Part shown: piece by piece, positions 37,627 to 51,009 of the stretch
Layout of the letters: each line of letters starts with the position of its first letter
How positions within the stretch are numbered: position 1 is the first letter of the stretch
NCBI GenBank assembly: GCA_036924085.1
Contig: JAVGWX010000007.1
Span: forward strand, 70,079,360-70,143,359
Direction of reading: 5' to 3'
DNA: 64,000 nucleotides
Source of the DNA: Ariolimax columbianus
Taxonomy: Eukaryota > Mollusca > Gastropoda > Stylommatophora > Arionidae
Notes under the pieces: generated by a model
What the model was told of the DNA's origin: nothing
Seen by the model: the letters and a program-made list of their open reading frames with translations, nothing else
Database searches by the model: none
Translations under genes and position numbers: made by a program

Positions 37627-39840
37627 CCCCTGGTCGAAAGTTTGTTCAACTACCTCCAGTAACACATAGTCAAAGAATGTCATTTTTGACAGTATATTGA
37701 CTTTCTGAATAAAAGAAAGTAAATGTATTTCACTAGTTAGTGGTTTTAAATAGTTACACAATATTTGCTAGGTTTTTGAAATGCTGCAGTACATTTAACA
37801 GTCACATATTTGTTGTTGGTTACTTTATAATTATTGAGAATGTCACTAGACACGACTTGTGCCAAATTGTCTGGAAAACCAGTGTAATGTAGAATTAAAT
37901 GTTATAAACTGCTTCTGTTTGATATAATGATGTTATAATATAGAAACCATGAAGAGAACTGGTTCAATTCGTAACACGCTGTGATGAAAACTTGGGCTAG
38001 AGTCTCTGATTTACTGATGCATAAGTTTATAATTCTCTGAGTGTGCCACCAGAAAGTTCTCTTGTGTGTTTTCAATGAATTGAACTGAACATTAATGCTA
38101 ATTTGTTTGTTCAAACTGTAGGATGACAATAGCAAAAGATTAATCTAACACAACTTATAATTTGATATCATGATACCCCGTGTAATGTGATTTTGAAAGT
38201 GGAAAGTGTAACACGGTTTCAATATGTGTGTAGAAATATATTTACGGCAAAGGTGCAATTATTAAGTACACCATTTGAGAACTAGATATGTGTAAGTAAA
38301 TATCAGTTATTGCTGGCTTAAGCTCTTTTACGTATTTGTGAATTATTGCAAAGAAAGGTCAGTGCTGAATCGCTAATTCAGTTTGAAATATCTATGGTAC
38401 AGCTCAAAAAATGATTCCTCGTGTAGAGAACCAGACAGACAACATGAACCGAAATACGTTGTATGTTTTTGGACAATAAAGAAAAGAATAATTGTGTAAT
38501 ATTGGAGAGTAGGCAGAAAAAATGTTTTTAGAAAGCTGTTCATAATGAAAATGAATGTTACTGGAACTTTTCATGGAAGAAGATTATACCAGACACATGT
38601 TTGAAGTACGTTAATCCTATTTGTAGCTGACCATGTTGTGTAAATTCTATGGTCAGATATTGATCATCCACTGCGATATGTCGAGTAAAATTTTAGACTA
38701 GCAACATCATGATAATAAACAGATTACTGCAGTAATTAAGCATCATGGCAAAAGTATTTAAATACAGTCACGTCTAGTGATTTTTTGTTGTTGTTTTGCA
38801 CATAAGTTTCGGCAGCCCTGCCTCATAATATTGGATAATTGAAATCTTGATCTAAGTACACTAAATAGTTTTTCCTGTCATGTCTTTATTTGTAAATGAA
38901 ACGCATGACATCTTGTGTTGATTGGGTTAAAACCTGTAATTTATTTATTTCTGACTGACAGACTTTCCGCCATCTTGTTGAAGATTATCATGTATGGCTT
39001 TTAGACTGTCAGACATAAAACTCCATGGCATTGCTTCACCCACTCTATTTAGTTCTTGCCACAGTGGCAGGAGGTAGCAGTTTGGGATTTGCGGATGCCA
39101 ACATCATTCTTCTATAGGGAGAGAGAATGAAAAAACACACGTGTGCTTCTAATTTAGAATATATCCAAATGTTTTTGGACACCCGTGGTCTTGGCAAATG
39201 GCTGCTGTTGGTCTGTTCAGCTACAGATTGTTTCTTTGGTGTGTGATTTAAAAAGAATATCACCATAATTTGGGATAGTATTTCACAGAATATTTTGCCT
39301 TTGTACAATTTTGTAGCATTGTTTGACGTATCCGTGTTAATACTTGAGATTATTTTCCACTCTTTTACTTCTCCAGTGTGCTCTACAGATACTGTGGTAA
39401 AAAGGTAGATGGATCAATGCTCAAGTGCACTTCCATCTGAACGTCTGGAAGACTGCAGTAAATAGAGTACATAGCCAGGTTTGTTCTGCTTTTTTGTTGG
39501 TTAGAATTGCAAGAATGCTCTCCTTATGAACTTTCTCAACTGTATGTGTTATGTAGGACTACAGAATATTTGCTTTGGAGCAAAATATGGCATTCAGTAG
39601 GCTGGCTATTGATATTTGGTCACATTGCAATCATACATGAATAGTCAAAATCAGTTTTTATTTTTGTGCTCCATTCCACCCTTTCACTTCTATTCAGAAT
39701 ATCATTTCCTCCCTCCCCAAGATAGTTAAGCTCAGAAGGTCATCACACTTGACTGAATAGTGGTCCAAAGTCTCAAGTTCTCTCTTTCCTGCCACTCTCT
39801 ACCTGAAACCCCCAAAGTTTTCCCTTGTTGAGGTTGAGAA
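37627..39840 (+). repeat. Satellite unit 18 (2,214 bp)
   Basis: Code: 21C 47A 70A 121T 405A, long 540 form, 1118C, no 1257 deletion. It is the five-unit-offset partner of unit 13. Confidence 0.97.
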
Positions 39841-42153
39841 CCCCTGGTCGAAAGTTTGTTGAACTACCTCCAGTAACACATAGTCAGAGAATGTCATTTT
39901 TGACAGTATGTTGACTTTCTGAATAAAAGAAAGTAAATGTATTTCACTAGTTAGTGGTTTAAAATAGTTACACAATATTTGCTAGGTTTTTGAAATGCTG
40001 CAGTACATTTAACAGTCACATATTTGTTGTTGGTTACTTTATAATTATTGAGAATGTCACTAGACACGACTTGTGCCAAATTGTCTGGAAAACCAGTGTA
40101 ATGTAGAATTAAATGTTATAAACTGCTTCTGTTTGATATAATGATGTTATAATATAGAAACCATGAAGAGAACTGGTTCAATTCGTAACACGCTGTGATG
40201 AAAACTTGGGCTAGAGTCTCTGATTTACTGATGCATAAGTTTATAATTCTCTGAGTGTGCCACCAGAAAGTTCTCTTGTGTGTTTTCAATGAATTGAACT
40301 GAACATTAATGCTAATTTGTTTGTTCAAACTGTAGGATGACAATAGCAAAAGATTAATCTAACACAACTTATAATTTGATATCATGATACCCCGTGTAAT
40401 GTGATTTTGAAAGTGGAAAGTGTAACACGGTTTCAATATGTGTGTAGAAATATATTTACGGCAAAGGTGCAATTATTAAGTACACCATTTGAGAACTAGA
40501 TATGTGTAAGTAAATATCAGTTATTGCTGGCTTAAGCTCTTTTACGTATTTGTGAATTATTGCAAAGAAAGGTCAGTGCTGAATCGCTAATTCAGTTTGA
40601 AATATCTATGGTACAGCTCAAAAAATGATTCCTCGTGTAGAGAACCAGACAGACAACATGAACCGAAATACGTTGTATGTTTTTGGACAATAAAGAAAAG
40701 AATAATTGTGTAATATTGGAGAGTAGGCAGAAAAAATGTTTTTAGAAAGCTGTTCATAATGAAAATGAATGTTACTGGAACTTTTCATGGAAGAAGATTA
40801 TACCAGACACATGTTTGAAGTACGTTAATCCTATTTGTAGCTGACCATGTTGTGTAAATTCTATGGTCAGATATTGATCATCCACTGCGATATGTCGAGT
40901 AAAATTTTAGACTAGCAACATCATGATAATAAACAGATTACTGCAGTAATTAAGCATCATGGCAAAAGTATTTAAATACAGTCACGTCTAGTGATTTTTT
41001 GTTGTTGTTTTGCACATAAGTTTCGGCAGCCCTGCCTCATAATATTGGATAATTGAAATCTTGATCTAAGTACACTAAATAGTTTTTCCTGTCATGCCTT
41101 ATTTGTAAATGAAACGCATGACATCTTGTGTTGATTGGGTTAAAACCTGTAATTTATTTATTTCTGACTGACAGACTTTCCGCCATCTTGTTGAAGATTA
41201 TCATGTATGGCTTTTAGACTGTCAGACATAAAACTCCATGGCATTGCTTCACCCACTCTATTTAGTTCTTGCCACAGTGGCAGGAGGTAGCAGTTTGGGA
41301 TTTGCGGATGCCAACATCATTCTTCTATAGGGAGAGAGAATGAAAAAACACACGTGTGCTTCTAATTTAGAATATATCCAAATGTTTTTGGACACCCGTG
41401 GTCTTGGCAAATGGCTGCTGTTGGTCTGTTCAGCTACAGATTGTTTCTTTGGTGTGTGATTTAAAAAGAATATCACCATAATTTGGGATAGTATTTCACA
41501 GAATATTTTGCCTTTGTACAATTTTGTAGCATTGTTTGACGTATCCGTGTTAATACTTGAGATTATTTTCCACTCNNNNNNNNNNNNNNNNNNNNNNNNN
41601 NNNNNNNNNNNNNNNNNNNNNNNNNNNNNNNNNNNNNNNNNNNNNNNNNNNNNNNNNNNNNNNNNNNNNNNNNNNTTTTACTTCTCCAGTGTGCTCTACA
41701 GATACTGTGGTAAAAAGGTAGATGGATCAATGCTCAAGTGCACTTCCATCTGAACGTCTGGAAGACTGCAGTAAATAGAGTACATAGCCAGGTTTGTTCT
41801 GCTTTTTTGTTGGTTAGAATTGCAAGAATGCTCTCCTTATGAACTTTCTCAACTGTATGTGTTATGTAGGACTACAGAATATTTGCTTTGGAGCAAAATA
41901 TGGCATTCAGTAGGCTGGCTATTGATATTTGGTCACATTGCAATCATACATGAATAGTCAAAATCAGTTTTTATTTTTGTGCTCCATTCCACCCTTTCAC
42001 TTCTATTCAGAATATCATTTCCTCCCTCCCCAAGATAGTTAAGCTCAGAAGGTCATCACACTTGACTGAATAGTGGTCCAAAGTCTCAAGTTCTCTCTTT
42101 CCTGCCACTCTCTACCTGAAACCCCCAAAGTTTTCCCTTGTTGAGGTTGAGAA
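39841..42153 (+). repeat. Satellite unit 19 (2,213 bp of sequence plus a 100-N gap)
   Basis: Code: 21G 47G 70G 121A 405A, long 540 form, 1118C, 1257 deletion. Removing the 100 N leaves an unbroken 2,213-bp unit that matches unit 14 at every tracked site. Confidence 0.95.
41576..41675. other. Assembly gap of 100 N
   Basis: This is a run of exactly 100 N, a conventional placeholder length. The left flank ends at unit position 1736 and the right flank resumes at unit position 1737, so no base of the unit is missing or repeated. The open frame predicted across the N run at 41508-41753 is an artefact of reading through N. Confidence 0.99.
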
Positions 42154-44367
42154 CCCCTGGTCGAAAGTTTGTTGAACTACCTCCAGTAACACATAGTCAG
42201 AGAATGTCATTTTTGACAGTATGTTGACTTTCTGAATAAAAGAAAGTAAATGTATTTCACTAGTTAGTGGTTTAAAATAGTTACACAATATTTGCTAGGT
42301 TTTTGAAATGCTGCAGTACATTTAACAGTCACATATTTGTTGTTGGTTACTTTATAATTATTGAGAATGTCACTAGACACGACTTGTGCCAAATTGTCTG
42401 GAAAACCAGTGTAATGTAGAATTAAATGTTATAAACTGCTTCTGTTTGATATAATGATGTTATAATATAGAAACCATGAAGAGAACTGGTTCAATTCGTA
42501 ACACGCTGTGATGAAAACTTGGGCTAGAGTCTCTGATTTACTGATGCATAAGTTTATAATTCTCTGAGTGTGCCACCAGAAAGTTCTCTTGTGTGTTTTC
42601 AATGAATTGAACTGAACATTAATGCTAATTTGTTTGTTCAAACTGTAGGATGACAATAGCAAAAGATTAATCTAACACAACTTATAATTTGATATCATGA
42701 TACCCCGTGTAATGTGATTTTGAAAGTGGAAAGTGTAACACGGTTTCAATATGTGTGTAGAAATATATTTACGGCAAAGGTGCAATTATTAAGTACACCA
42801 TTTGAGAACTAGATATGTGTAAGTAAATATCAGTTATTGCTGGCTTAAGCTCTTTTACGTATTTGTGAATTATTGCAAAGAAAGGTCAGTGCTGAATCGC
42901 TAATTCAGTTTGAAATATCTATGGTACAGCTCAAAAAATGATTCCTCGTGTAGAGAACCAGACAGACAACATGAACCGAAATACGTTGTATGTTTTTGGA
43001 CAATAAAGAAAAGAATAATTGTGTAATATTGGAGAGTAGGCAGAAAAAATGTTTTTAGAAAGCTGTTCATAATGAAAATGAATGTTACTGGAACTTTTCA
43101 TGGAAGAAGATTATACCAGACACATGTTTGAAGTACGTTAATCCTATTTGTAGCTGACCATGTTGTGTAAATTCTATGGTCAGATATTGATCATCCACTG
43201 CGATATGTCGAGTAAAATTTTAGACTAGCAACATCATGATAATAAACAGATTACTGCAGTAATTAAGCATTATGGCAAAAGTATTTAAATACAGTCACGT
43301 CTAGTGATTTTTTGTTGTTGTTTTGCACATAAGTTTCGGCAGCCCTGCCTCATAATATTGGATAATTGAAATCTTGATCTAAGTACACTAAATAGTTTTT
43401 CCTGTCATGTCTTTATTTGTAAATGAAACGCATGACATCTTGTGTTGATTGGGTTAAAACCTGTAATTTATTTATTTCTGACTGACAGACTTTCCGCCAT
43501 CTTGTTGAAGATTATCATGTATGGCTTTTAGACTGTCAGACATAAAACTCCATGGCATTGCTTCACCCACTCTATTTAGTTCTTGCCACAGTGGCAGGAG
43601 GTAGCAGTTTGGGATTTGCGGATGCCAACATCATTCTTCTATAGGGAGAGAGAATGAAAAAACACACGTGTGCTTCTAATTTAGAATATATCCAAATGTT
43701 TTTGGACACCCGTGGTCTTGGCAAATGGCTGCTGTTGGTCTGTTCAGCTACAGATTGTTTCTTTGGTGTGTGATTTAAAAAGAATATCACCATAATTTGG
43801 GATAGTATTTCACAGAATATTTTGCCTTTGTACAATTTTGTAGCATTGTTTGACGTATCCGTGTTAATACTTGAGATTATTTTCCACTCTTTTACTTCTC
43901 CAGTGTGCTCTACAGATACTGTGGTAAAAAGGTAGATGGATCAATGCTCAAGTGCACTTCCATCTGAACGTCTGGAAGACTGCAGTAAATAGAGTACATA
44001 GCCAGGTTTGTTCTGCTTTTTTGTTGGTTAGAATTGCAAGAATGCTCTCCTTATGAACTTTCTCAACTGTATGTGTTATGTAGGACTACAGAATATTTGC
44101 TTTGGAGCAAAATATGGCATTCAGTAGGCTGGCTATTGATATTTGGTCACATTGCAATCATACATGAATAGTCAAAATCAGTTTTTATTTTTGTGCTCCA
44201 TTCCACCCTTTCACTTCTATTCAGAATATCATTTCCTCCCTCCCCAAGATAGTTAAGCTCAGAAGGTCATCACACTTGACTGAATAGTGGTCCAAAGTCT
44301 CAAGTTCTCTCTTTCCTGCCACTCTCTACCTGAAACCCCCAAAGTTTTCCCTTGTTGAGGTTGAGAA
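42154..44367 (+). repeat. Satellite unit 20 (2,214 bp)
   Basis: Code: 21G 47G 70G 121A 405A, long 540 form, 1118T, no 1257 deletion. It matches unit 15 and follows the gap-containing unit 19 just as 15 follows 14. It is the last copy with 405A. Confidence 0.97.
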
Positions 44368-46581
44368 CCCCTGGTCGAAAGTTTGTTGAACTACCTCCAG
44401 TAACACATAGTCAAAGAATGTCATTTTTGACAGTATGTTGACTTTCTGAATAAAAGAAAGTAAATGTATTTCACTAGTTAGTGGTTTAAAATAGTTACAC
44501 AATATTTGCTAGGTTTTTGAAATGCTGCAGTACATTTAACAGTCACATATTTGTTGTTGGTTACTTTATAATTATTGAGAATGTCACTAGACACGACTTG
44601 TGCCAAATTGTCTGGAAAACCAGTGTAATGTAGAATTAAATGTTATAAACTGCTTCTGTTTGATATAATGATGTTATAATATAGAAACCATGAAGAGAAC
44701 TGGTTCAATTCGTAACACGCTGTGATGAAAACTTGGGCTAGAGTCTCTGATTTACTGATGCATAAGTTTATTATTCTCTGAGTGTGCCACCAGAAAGTTC
44801 TCTTGTGTGTTTTCAATGAATTGAACTGAACATTAATGCTAATTTGTTTGTTCAAACTGTAGGATGACAATAGCAAAAGATTAATCTAACACAACTTATA
44901 ATTTGATATCATGATACCCCGTGTAATGTGATTTTGAAAGTGGAAAGTGTAACACGGTTTCAATATGTGTGTAGAAATATATTTACGGCAAAGGTGCAAT
45001 TATTAAGTACACCATTTGAGAACTAGATATGTGTAAGTAAATATCAGTTATTGCTGGCTTAAGCTCTTTTACGTATTTGTGAATTATTGCAAAGAAAGGT
45101 CAGTGCTGAATCGCTAATTCAGTTTGAAATATCTATGGTACAGCTCAAAAAATGATTCCTCGTGTAGAGAACCAGACAGACAACATGAACCGAAATACGT
45201 TGTATGTTTTTGGACAATAAAGAAAAGAATAATTGTGTAATATTGGAGAGTAGGCAGAAAAAATGTTTTTAGAAAGCTGTTCATAATGAAAATGAATGTT
45301 ACTGGAACTTTTCATGGAAGAAGATTATACCAGACACATGTTTGAAGTACGTTAATCCTATTTGTAGCTGACCATGTTGTGTAAATTCTATGGTCAGATA
45401 TTGATCATCCACTGCGATATGTCGAGTAAAATTTTAGACTAGCAACATCATGATAATAAACAGATTACTGCAGTAATTAAGCATTATGGCAAAAGTATTT
45501 AAATACAGTCACGTCTAGTGATTTTTTGTTGTTGTTTTGCACATAAGTTTCGGCAGCCCTGCCTCATAATATTGGATAATTGAAATCTTGATCTAAGTAC
45601 ACTAAATAGTTTTTCCTGTCATGTCTTTATTTGTAAATGAAACGCATGACATCTTGTGTTGATTGGGTTAAAACCTGTAATTTATTTATTTCTGACTGAC
45701 AGACTTTCCGCCATCTTGTTGAAGATTATCATGTATGGCTTTTAGACTGTCAGACATAAAACTCCATGGCATTGCTTCACCCACTCTATTTAGTTCTTGC
45801 CACAGTGGCAGGAGGTAGCAGTTTGGGATTTGCGGATGCCAACATCATTCTTCTATAGGGAGAGAGAATGAAAAAACACACGTGTGCTTCTAATTTAGAA
45901 TATATCCAAATGTTTTTGGACACCCGTGGTCTTGGCAAATGGCTGCTGTTGGTCTGTTCAGCTACAGATTGTTTCTTTGGTGTGTGATTTAAAAAGAATA
46001 TCACCATAATTTGGGATAGTATTTCACAGAATATTTTGCCTTTGTACAATTTTGTAGCATTGTTTGACGTATCCGTGTTAATACTTGAGATTATTTTCCA
46101 CTCTTTTACTTCTCCAGTGTGCTCTACAGATACTGTGGTAAAAAGGTAGATGGATCAATGCTCAAGTGCACTTCCATCTGAACGTCTGGAAGACTGCAGT
46201 AAATAGAGTACATAGCCAGGTTTGTTCTGCTTTTTTGTTGGTTAGAATTGCAAGAATGCTCTCCTTATGAACTTTCTCAACTGTATGTGTTATGTAGGAC
46301 TACAGAATATTTGCTTTGGAGCAAAATATGGCATTCAGTAGGCTGGCTATTGATATTTGGTCACATTGCAATCATACATGAATAGTCAAAATCAGTTTTT
46401 ATTTTTGTGCTCCATTCCACCCTTTCACTTCTATTCAGAATATCATTTCCTCCCTCCCCAAGATAGTTAAGCTCAGAAGGTCATCACACTTGACTGAATA
46501 GTGGTCCAAAGTCTCAAGTTCTCTCTTTCCTGCCACTCTCTACCTGAAACCCCCAAAGTTTTCCCTTGTTGAGGTTGAGAA
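44368..46581 (+). repeat. Satellite unit 21 (2,214 bp)
   Basis: Code: 21G 47A 70G 121A 405T, long 540 form, 1118T, no 1257 deletion. It is identical to unit 1 at all tracked sites. Its left part also matches unit 16. Confidence 0.97.
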
Positions 46582-48795
46582 CCCCTGGTCGAAAGTTTGT
46601 TGAACTACCTCCAGTAACACATAGTCAAAGAATGTCATTTTTGACAGTATGTTGACTTTCTGAATAAAAGAAAGTAAATGTATTTCACTAGTTAGTGGTT
46701 TTAAATAGTTACACAATATTTGCTAGGTTTTTGAAATGCTGCAGTACATTTAACAGTCACATATTTGTTGTTGGTTACTTTATAATTATTGAGAATGTCA
46801 CTAGACACGACTTGTGCCAAATTGTCTGGAAAACCAGTGTAATGTAGAATTAAATGTTATAAACTGCTTCTGTTTGATATAATGATGTTATAATATAGAA
46901 ACCATGAAGAGAACTGGTTCAATTCGTAACACGCTGTGATGAAAACTTGGGCTAGAGTCTCTGATTTACTGATGCATAAGTTTATTATTCTCTGAGTGTG
47001 CCACCAGAAAGTTCTCTTGTGTGTTTTCAATGAATTGAACTGAACATTAATGCTAATTTGTTTGTTCAAACTGTAGGATGACAATAGCAAAAGATTAATC
47101 TAACACAACTTATAATTTGATATCATGATACCCCGTGTAATGTGATTTTGAAAGTGGAAAGTGTAACACGGTTTCAATATGTGTGTAGAAATATATTTAC
47201 GGCAAAGGTGCAATTATTAAGTACACCATTTGAGAACTAGATATGTGTAAGTAAATATCAGTTATTGCTGGCTTAAGCTCTTTTACGTATTTGTGAATTA
47301 TTGCAAAGAAAGGTCAGTGCTGAATCGCTAATTCAGTTTGAAATATCTATGGTACAGCTCAAAAAATGATTCCTCGTGTAGAGAACCAGACAGACAACAT
47401 GAACCGAAATACGTTGTATGTTTTTGGACAATAAAGAAAAGAATAATTGTGTAATATTGGAGAGTAGGCAGAAAAAATGTTTTTAGAAAGCTGTTCATAA
47501 TGAAAATGAATGTTACTGGAACTTTTCATGGAAGAAGATTATACCAGACACATGTTTGAAGTACGTTAATCCTATTTGTAGCTGACCATGTTGTGTAAAT
47601 TCTATGGTCAGATATTGATCATCCACTGCGATATGTCGAGTAAAATTTTAGACTAGCAACATCATGATAATAAACAGATTACTGCAGTAATTAAGCATTA
47701 TGGCAAAAGTATTTAAATACAGTCACGTCTAGTGATTTTTTGTTGTTGTTTTGCACATAAGTTTCGGCAGCCCTGCCTCATAATATTGGATAATTGAAAT
47801 CTTGATCTAAGTACACTAAATAGTTTTTCCTGTCATGTCTTTATTTGTAAATGAAACGCATGACATCTTGTGTTGATTGGGTTAAAACCTGTAATTTATT
47901 TATTTCTGACTGACAGACTTTCCGCCATCTTGTTGAAGATTATCATGTATGGCTTTTAGACTGTCAGACATAAAACTCCATGGCATTGCTTCACCCACTC
48001 TATTTAGTTCTTGCCACAGTGGCAGGAGGTAGCAGTTTGGGATTTGCGGATGCCAACATCATTCTTCTATAGGGAGAGAGAATGAAAAAACACACGTGTG
48101 CTTCTAATTTAGAATATATCCAAATGTTTTTGGACACCCGTGGTCTTGGCAAATGGCTGCTGTTGGTCTGTTCAGCTACAGATTGTTTCTTTGGTGTGTG
48201 ATTTAAAAAGAATATCACCATAATTTGGGATAGTATTTCACAGAATATTTTGCCTTTGTACAATTTTGTAGCATTGTTTGACGTATCCGTGTTAATACTT
48301 GAGATTATTTTCCACTCTTTTACTTCTCCAGTGTGCTCTACAGATACTGTGGTAAAAAGGTAGATGGATCAATGCTCAAGTGCACTTCCATCTGAACGTC
48401 TGGAAGACTGCAGTAAATAGAGTACATAGCCAGGTTTGTTCTGCTTTTTTGTTGGTTAGAATTGCAAGAATGCTCTCCTTATGAACTTTCTCAACTGTAT
48501 GTGTTATGTAGGACTACAGAATATTTGCTTTGGAGCAAAATATGGCATTCAGTAGGCTGGCTATTGATATTTGGTCACATTGCAATCATACATGAATAGT
48601 CAAAATCAGTTTTTATTTTTGTGCTCCATTCCACCCTTTCACTTCTATTCAGAATATCATTTCCTCCCTCCCCAAGATAGTTAAGCTCAGAAGGTCATCA
48701 CACTTGACTGAATAGTGGTCCAAAGTCTCAAGTTCTCTCTTTCCTGCCACTCTCTACCTGAAACCCCCAAAGTTTTCCCTTGTTGAGGTTGAGAA
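46582..48795 (+). repeat. Satellite unit 22 (2,214 bp)
   Basis: Code: 21G 47A 70G 121T 405T, long 540 form, 1118T, no 1257 deletion. It matches unit 2 except that it lacks that unit's changes at 1343 and 1971. Confidence 0.97.
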
Positions 48796-51009
48796 CCCCT
48801 GGTCGAAAGTTTGTTGAACTACCTCCAGTAACACATAGTCAGAGAATGTCATTTTTGACAGTATGTTGACTTTCTGAATAAAAGAAAGTAAATGTATTTC
48901 ACTAGTTAGTGGTTTAAAATAGTTACACAATATTTGCTAGGTTTTTGAAATGCTGCAGTACATTTAACAGTCACATATTTGTTGTTGGTTACTTTATAAT
49001 TATTGAGAATGTCACTAGACACGACTTGTGCCAAATTGTCTGGAAAACCAGTGTAATGTAGAATTAAATGTTATAAACTGCTTCTGTTTGATATAATGAT
49101 GTTATAATATAGAAACCATGAAGAGAACTGGTTCAATTCGTAACACGCTGTGATGAAAACTTGGGCTAGAGTCTCTGATTTACTGATGCATAAGTTTATT
49201 ATTCTCTGAGTGTGCCACCAGAAAGTTCTCTTGTGTGTTTTCAATGAATTGAACTGAACATTAATGCTAATTTGTTTGTTCAAACTGTAGGATGACAATA
49301 GCAAAAGATTAATCTAACACAACTTATAATTTGATATCATGATACCCCGTGTAATGTGATTTTGAAAGTGGAAAGTGTAACACGGTTTCAATATGTGTGT
49401 AGAAATATATTTACGGCAAAGGTGCAATTATTAAGTACACCATTTGAGAACTAGATATGTGTAAGTAAATATCAGTTATTGCTGGCTTAAGCTCTTTTAC
49501 GTATTTGTGAATTATTGCAAAGAAAGGTCAGTGCTGAATCGCTAATTCAGTTTGAAATATCTATGGTACAGCTCAAAAAATGATTCCTCGTGTAGAGAAC
49601 CAGACAGACAACATGAACCGAAATACGTTGTATGTTTTTGGACAATAAAGAAAAGAATAATTGTGTAATATTGGAGAGTAGGCAGAAAAAATGTTTTTAG
49701 AAAGCTGTTCATAATGAAAATGAATGTTACTGGAACTTTTCATGGAAGAAGATTATACCAGACACATGTTTGAAGTACGTTAATCCTATTTGTAGCTGAC
49801 CATGTTGTGTAAATTCTATGGTCAGATATTGATCATCCACTGCGATATGTCGAGTAAAATTTTAGACTAGCAACATCATGATAACAAACAGATTACTGCA
49901 GTAATTAAGCATCATGGCAAAAGTATTTAAATACAGTCACGTCTAGTGATTTTTTGTTGTTGTTTTGCACATAAGTTTCGGCAGCCCTGCCTCATAATAT
50001 TGGATAATTGAAATCTTGATCTAAGTACACTAAATAGTTTTTCCTGTCATGTCTTTATTTGTAAATGAAACGCATGACATCTTGTGTTGATTGGGTTAAA
50101 ACCTGTAATTTATTTATTTCTGACTGACAGACTTTCCGCCATCTTGTTGAAGATTATCATGTATGGCTTTTAGACTGTCAGACATAAAACTCCATGGCAT
50201 TGCTTCACCCACTCTATTTAGTTCTTGCCACAGTGGCAGGAGGTAGCAGTTTGGGATTTGCGGATGCCAACATCATTCTTCTATAGGGAGAGAGAATGAA
50301 AAAACACACGTGTGCTTCTAATTTAGAATATATCCAAATGTTTTTGGACACCCGTGGTCTTGGCAAATGGCTGCTGTTGGTCTGTTCAGCTACAGATTGT
50401 TTCTTTGGTGTGTGATTTAAAAAGAATATCACCATAATTTGGGATAGTATTTCACAGAATATTTTGCCTTTGTACAATTTTGTAGCATTGTTTGACGTAT
50501 CCGTGTTAATACTTGAGATTATTTTCCACTCTTTTACTTCTCCAGTGTGCTCTACAGATACTGTGGTAAAAAGGTAGATGGATCAATGCTCAAGTGCACT
50601 TCCATCTGAACGTCTGGAAGACTGCAGTAAATAGAGTACATAGCCAGGTTTGTTCTGCTTTTTTGTTGGTTAGAATTGCAAGAATGCTCTCCTTATGAAC
50701 TTTCTCAACTGTATGTGTTATGTAGGACTACAGAATATTTGCTTTGGAGCAAAATATGGCATTCAGTAGGCTGGCTATTGATATTTGGTCACATTGCAAT
50801 CATACATGAATAGTCAAAATCAGTTTTTATTTTTGTGCTCCATTCCACCCTTTCACTTCTATTCAGAATATCATTTCCTCCCTCCCCAAGATAGTTAAGC
50901 TCAGAAGGTCATCACACTTGACTGAATAGTGGTCCAAAGTCTCAAGTTCTCTCTTTCCTGCCACTCTCTACCTGAAACCCCCAAAGTTTTCCCTTGTTGA
51001 GGTTGAGAA
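48796..51009 (+). repeat. Satellite unit 23 (2,214 bp)
   Basis: Code: 21G 47G 70G 121A 405T, long 540 form, 1118C, no 1257 deletion. A private T-to-C change at unit position 1090 (base 49885) removes an AATAAA hexamer. Confidence 0.97.

Noticed and set aside
41508..41753. Plus-strand open frame of 81 codons
   Set aside because: It exists only because the reading frame passes through 100 N. The same region in every other unit lacks this frame.
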